DNA from: Acidobacteriota bacterium | Lineage (GTDB): Bacteria; Acidobacteriota; Terriglobia; Bryobacterales; Bryobacteraceae | Direction: 5' to 3' | DNA: 64,000 nt | Assembly: GCA_016213775.1 (NCBI GenBank) | Contig: JACQZR010000309.1 | Span: 1 to 64,000, forward strand | In this document: positions 61,718 through 64,000 of the stretch, piece after piece | Layout: each line of letters begins with the position of its first letter | Position numbering within the stretch: position 1 is the first letter of the stretch | The notes under the pieces: generated by a model | Database searches by the model: none | The model's input: the letters and a program-made list of their open reading frames with translations, nothing else | What the model was told of the DNA's origin: nothing | Program-made: the position numbers and the translations under genes

Positions 61718-62160
61718 CCGGTATTACGTGTGAGCATCAGATCGATAGCGCGGGGTGGCCGGTGCCGCCATACAAGGCAGTACTGGACAGCGGTGACTTT
61801 AGCGCCCGCTTCAAGATCGTCGTACAGATCCTCCAGAAAGACATCCAGCAGATTTTCGGCGGCATGGGCCTGTTCCAGACGTGCGTCGGTGATCGGGCGC
61901 GTCGCGAACTTGCGGGGAAACTCCAGGATGAAGCCGACTCGCCGGACGTCACGATGGCTTACGCGGCTCACGGCTCGCGGCGGGCAATGGCGCATGACAA
62001 GCGCGTAATCGGATGTTCGAATCAGGGCGCCCGCCCGCACGGCCTTGTACAGGTCGTCGAGCATGGCGTCGAGGATCTCCTCGGCCGCAAACGCCTTGGC
62101 CAGGCGTACATCCGTGATCGGCCGCGGAATCCGTTTGGGTCGGAATGGCAAAACCGGCAT
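61714..62160 (-). CDS. protein of two tandem 53-residue repeats, unknown function
   Basis: A 148-residue protein built from two copies of one unit, residues 13-65 and 88-140, 75 residues apart. Each has RPITDxRLxxAxAAExLLD and AGAxxxxxxYxLVxRHxPPRAx. No known domain is recognised. The copies are about 55 percent identical by eye. ATG is preceded by GGAAG. It converges with the ParB-like gene and follows the RHH gene on the same strand. Confidence 0.65.
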   Translation of the reverse strand: MPVLPFRPKRIPRPITDVRLAKAFAAEEILDAMLDDLYKAVRAGALIRTSDYALVMRHCPPRAVSRVSHRDVRRVGFILEFPRKFATRPITDARLEQAHAAENLLDVFLEDLYDDLEAGAKVTAVQYCLVWRHRPPRAIDLMLTRNTG

Positions 62161-62212
62161 CGATCTTCCCCAGGGTCTAAAGCACTACGTTACACAACAA
62201 ATGCCGGCCAAA

Positions 62213-62611
62213 TCAAACGATCTTTCGCCTTTTCTTCGCATCTCGTTGAGCCGTCTTGAAATCGAGTTCAAACATGCTCTTTAGCAGGCGTTCCATCTCT
62301 TTTCGGTATGGCCGCTCGGCGTCGCGCAGGAAGGCCAGAAGGCCGGCGACGAACGCTTTTTCCTCTCCGTTTTCGGGCGTCAGTTCGTGCGGCAACTGGC
62401 TGGCGCTGCGGGAGCTCTCGGCAACCTTGGCAAGCCATGTCTTGGCGGCGCCGGTATCTTTCGCATGGAGCCAGTCAACGAGACCTTCGAGGATCACCTG
62501 CTGGAAGGAAGTATCGAGTTCCGCGATCTTACGCCGCAGCGGGAGGTGGAGGTCCTCCGGGATGCGGACGACGACGTTTTTTATTTTCGGTTCCATCTCA
62601 GATGCTTGCAT
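62213..62611 (-). CDS. ribbon-helix-helix-like protein
   Basis: A 132-residue protein; the N-terminal part (KIKNVVVRIPEDLHLPLRRKIAELDTSFQQVILEGLVDWLHAK) fits a ribbon-helix-helix DNA-binding protein. The rest is helical. The start at 62611 overlaps the palindrome CTTGCATGCAAG; the ATG at 62596 is an alternative. It is divergent from the HTH gene at 62683 and probably represses both. Confidence 0.65.
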   Translation of the reverse strand: MQASEMEPKIKNVVVRIPEDLHLPLRRKIAELDTSFQQVILEGLVDWLHAKDTGAAKTWLAKVAESSRSASQLPHELTPENGEEKAFVAGLLAFLRDAERPYRKEMERLLKSMFELDFKTAQRDAKKRRKIV

Positions 62612-62662
62612 GCAAGTGTTCAGTTTAACCTATTGACTGACTGCATGCAAGAAGGCGATAAT
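62605..62662. promoter_or_regulatory. divergent operator region with two GCATGC sites and promoter
   Basis: A perfect palindrome CTTGCATGCAAG (62605-62616) overlaps the minus-strand start codon, and a near copy CTGCATGCAAG lies at 62641-62651. The second is inside the spacer of TTGACT (62633-62638), 18 bases, GATAAT (62657-62662), a good promoter for the plus-strand gene. Confidence 0.65.
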
Positions 62663-62682
62663 CTTTTTTCCGGTTACGAATT

Positions 62683-62901
62683 ATGAAACATCATACGCGG
62701 CAAGGCAACAACATCATGCGAGGCCGATCTGGCAGGGAGTTCGGCCTGGTAACAAGAGTGGCAAAACGTCTGGGCAAGAGCAAGGCGCTGGTTTCGATGG
62801 TAAAGAACGGACGGGCGAAGTCGAGGCTCGTCGAGGAGGCACTGGAGGCCGAGCGCGCGGCCATGCGTGCCGAAGCCCTTGGGAAAAAGGAGGCGGCGTG
62901 A
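62683..62901 (+). CDS. small helix-turn-helix protein
   Basis: A 72-residue protein; the HTH is LVTRVAKRLGKSKALVSMVKNGRAKSRLVEEAL, phage Cro/C-like. ATG at 62683, 21 bases after the -10; no clear ribosome binding site, so translation may start near the 5' end. The next gene begins within the stop codon. Confidence 0.65.
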   Translation: MKHHTRQGNNIMRGRSGREFGLVTRVAKRLGKSKALVSMVKNGRAKSRLVEEALEAERAAMRAEALGKKEAA

Positions 62902-63230
62902 TGACTCGGGATCGGATTGGCAACCTGTCGGAGGGGCGGCGGCGACTGCTCCGGCTGATGCAGGACATCAATTTCGGAGCCATCGAAGAACTTGAGATCC
63001 GCGGGGGCGAACCGATGTTCAGTCCACCGCCCCGGGTGGTGCGTGAGATCAAGTTTGGCTCGGAAAATGGGCCGCGGTCGGAGGCGGCATTGACGGATTT
63101 CGCCATCAAATCCTCCGTTACCGAGTTGCTGCACTCGTTGACGAAGATCGGCGACGGCACGGTCGAACGCCTCGAGGTGAAGCACGGCGTGCCGTTCCGG
63201 ATGAAGTTGGAGGAACCGATGCGGGCCTGA
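62901..63230 (+). CDS. hypothetical protein
   Basis: A 109-residue protein (MTRDRIGNLSEGRRRLLRLMQDINFGAIEELEIRGGEPMF...), no recognised domain. The start ATG overlaps the previous stop (TGATG), and a GTG one codon before is possible. Its terminator-like hairpin lies at 63278-63335. Likely part of the element's regulatory operon. Confidence 0.6.
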   Translation: MTRDRIGNLSEGRRRLLRLMQDINFGAIEELEIRGGEPMFSPPPRVVREIKFGSENGPRSEAALTDFAIKSSVTELLHSLTKIGDGTVERLEVKHGVPFRMKLEEPMRA

Positions 63231-63253
63231 ACCGGCCCGTGATGTAGAAGATT

Positions 63254-63353
63254 CACCAGACAAACGACTGGCCGCGAAGCGGAGGTCCTTGTGGGTGGCG
63301 CCAACAGAGGCAAACCCACGGACCTCCGCTTTTTTGTTGGCTCCGCCCACAAG
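63254..63353 (+). ncRNA. structured element B, related to element A
   Basis: CACCAGACA (63254-63262) and CCGC-GAA-GCGG (63272-63282), then TTGTGGGTGGCG in the same order and spacing as element A. CTTGTGGGTGGCGCCAACA (63288-63306) can pair in 18 of 19 positions with TGTTGGCTCCGCCCACAAG (63335-63353), competing with the terminator hairpin. It lies in the leader of the sigma-like gene. Confidence 0.6.
63278..63335 (+). terminator. intrinsic terminator-like hairpin with T6
   Basis: AGCGGAGGTCC (63278-63288) pairs with GGACCTCCGCT (63320-63330) and GTGGGT (63291-63296) with ACCCAC (63314-63319); six T residues follow (63330-63335). It lies between the hypothetical gene and the sigma-like gene. 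Confidence 0.75.
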
Positions 63354-63354
63354 T

Positions 63355-63371
63355 CCTCCCGGCCAGGGAGG
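63355..63371 (+). promoter_or_regulatory. hairpin hiding the ribosome binding site
   Basis: CCTCCC (63355-63360) and GGGAGG (63366-63371) around GGCCA. GGGAGG is the ribosome binding site of the sigma-like gene, so the hairpin could control its translation. Confidence 0.55.
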
Positions 63372-63376
63372 AAAAG

Positions 63377-63928
63377 ATGACGACGAACAACGAACTGTCG
63401 GAAATGGACGCGTACGCGCTCCGGTGCATCAAGGCTTGCATCCGGGAGATGAGGCGGAACGGAATGACGCCCGAGGATTGCGATGACCTGACGCAGGAGC
63501 TCTTCCTGAAGTATCTGGAGCGTAAAGACGGGTTCGACCCGGCACGCGGCAGCTACAAGACTTTTGTCAGTTGCCTGATTCGGAACCGTGCGGCTTCGCT
63601 TCTGGGGCAAATCCGGCGCACGAGCGCGCGACTGCCGCTGTGCCCGCTCCCTTGCGCCTGCAAGGCCTCGCCCGACGATCCCGCCCCAGAGCCGAGCGAC
63701 GCAATCGAGGAACCGCGCGCGAAGTCAGTGGATCTCACTGTCGAGGTCAGGCGGGTAGTCGGTTCCTTGCCTGCCCGCCTGCGCCATGTCGCCAGCCGGA
63801 TCACAACGGAGCCGGCCATCGAGATCGCCTCCGAGATGGGCGTCTCGCGCCACCGCGTGTATCAACTTGTTGCGCAACTGCGCTCCGCATTCACAAACGC
63901 CGGACTGGGCCCGGTGGGTGCGCAATGA
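63377..63928 (+). CDS. ECF-like sigma factor of the mobile element
   Basis: A 183-residue protein with sigma region 2 (DCDDLTQELFLKYLERKDGFDPARGSYKTFVSCLIRNRAASLL) and region 4 HTH (PAIEIASEMGVSRHRVYQLVAQLRSAFTNAG). ATG with GGGAGG inside a hairpin. It overlaps the next gene by ATGA. Sigma-like genes are rare in such elements; it may direct transcription of the element's other genes. Confidence 0.8.
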   Translation: MTTNNELSEMDAYALRCIKACIREMRRNGMTPEDCDDLTQELFLKYLERKDGFDPARGSYKTFVSCLIRNRAASLLGQIRRTSARLPLCPLPCACKASPDDPAPEPSDAIEEPRAKSVDLTVEVRRVVGSLPARLRHVASRITTEPAIEIASEMGVSRHRVYQLVAQLRSAFTNAGLGPVGAQ

Positions 63929-64000
63929 CGCCCGCTGCGATGACCTCCACATACTCGATGTGGTCGTTGTTTCGGAATTGCCGCAAGGCGGTGGAGTTGC
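63925..64000 (+). CDS. partial gene at the right edge, possible PD-(D/E)XK protein
   Basis: Starts at ATG 63925 and is cut at the window end; 25 codons are visible (MTPAAMTSTYSMWSLFRNCRKAVEL). The pattern SMWSLFRNCRK resembles the entry of the RecB/Cas4-type PD-(D/E)XK fold. Too short to be sure. ATGA coupling with the sigma-like gene indicates one operon. Confidence 0.45.
   Translation, partial: MTPAAMTSTYSMWSLFRNCRKAVEL

Overview
The window looks like a chromosomal piece of a soil Acidobacteriota bacterium, probably of the Solibacter/Bryobacterales type. This is an inference from family content: two large Oar-like TonB-dependent receptors with an N-terminal carboxypeptidase-regulatory-like domain, an ECF sigma factor next to a TPR-bearing Ser/Thr kinase, TolB-like PD40 proteins with N-terminal TPRs, ArsR-AHSA1 pairs, DinB-like proteins, and moderately high GC. 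No rRNA gene, intact tRNA gene or CRISPR array was seen.

Layout. 0-8.6 kb: housekeeping and envelope genes (dusB, YCII-like, an OmpA-type coiled-coil protein, a glycine-zipper protein, a radical SAM protein, an ALDH7-type aldehyde dehydrogenase, a sigma-like protein ending in a zinc motif, an HD-GYP protein). 8.8-17 kb: an Oar-like receptor, the ABC-F protein YbiT, a Uma2 endonuclease, a cupin, and a globin-ArsR-AHSA1 operon. 17-29 kb: a signalling stretch with a kinase/regulator/PD40 operon, a truncated HepT, a Ser/Thr kinase fused to a receiver, an esterase lipoprotein, and an Omp85-DUF4390-NtrY-NtrX set. 29-38 kb: a second ArsR-AHSA1-DinB operon, a second receptor, and a complete DevBCA-TolC export operon. 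38-53.4 kb: a PA14/pentaheme cytochrome pair, a formamidase, an ECF sigma/kinase pair, a possible HEGGH metallopeptidase toxin, an OmpA protein, a membrane-fusion protein, an OmpR/HK pair, an octaheme-type cytochrome and a Gfo/Idh/MocA oxidoreductase.

53.4-64 kb is an accessory island. It opens with a degenerate tRNA 3'-end-like sequence. Next come a divergent CCHC-knuckle/HNH-like membrane protein and a four-gene CBASS-like operon: CD-NTase, S-4TM effector, Schlafen/AlbA_2 protein, and a PD-(D/E)XK nuclease broken by two frameshifts, one of them at a (TTTC)3 tract. A serine-recombinase module follows (small ORF, DUF2924, recombinase, ParB-like HTH), then a protein made of two tandem repeats, a ribbon-helix-helix gene divergent from an HTH gene, and an ECF-like sigma factor overlapping the first codons of a possible PD-(D/E)XK protein cut by the window edge. 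Two related structured non-coding elements (58860-58980 and 63254-63353) lie ahead of the recombinase and sigma modules.

The strongest candidates for something undescribed are the composition of the CBASS-like operon, the paired structured elements with a terminator and a Shine-Dalgarno hairpin, the 11-bp-spaced direct repeats around three signalling operons, the sigma-ZAS fusion at 6.9 kb and the HEGGH protein at 44.7 kb.
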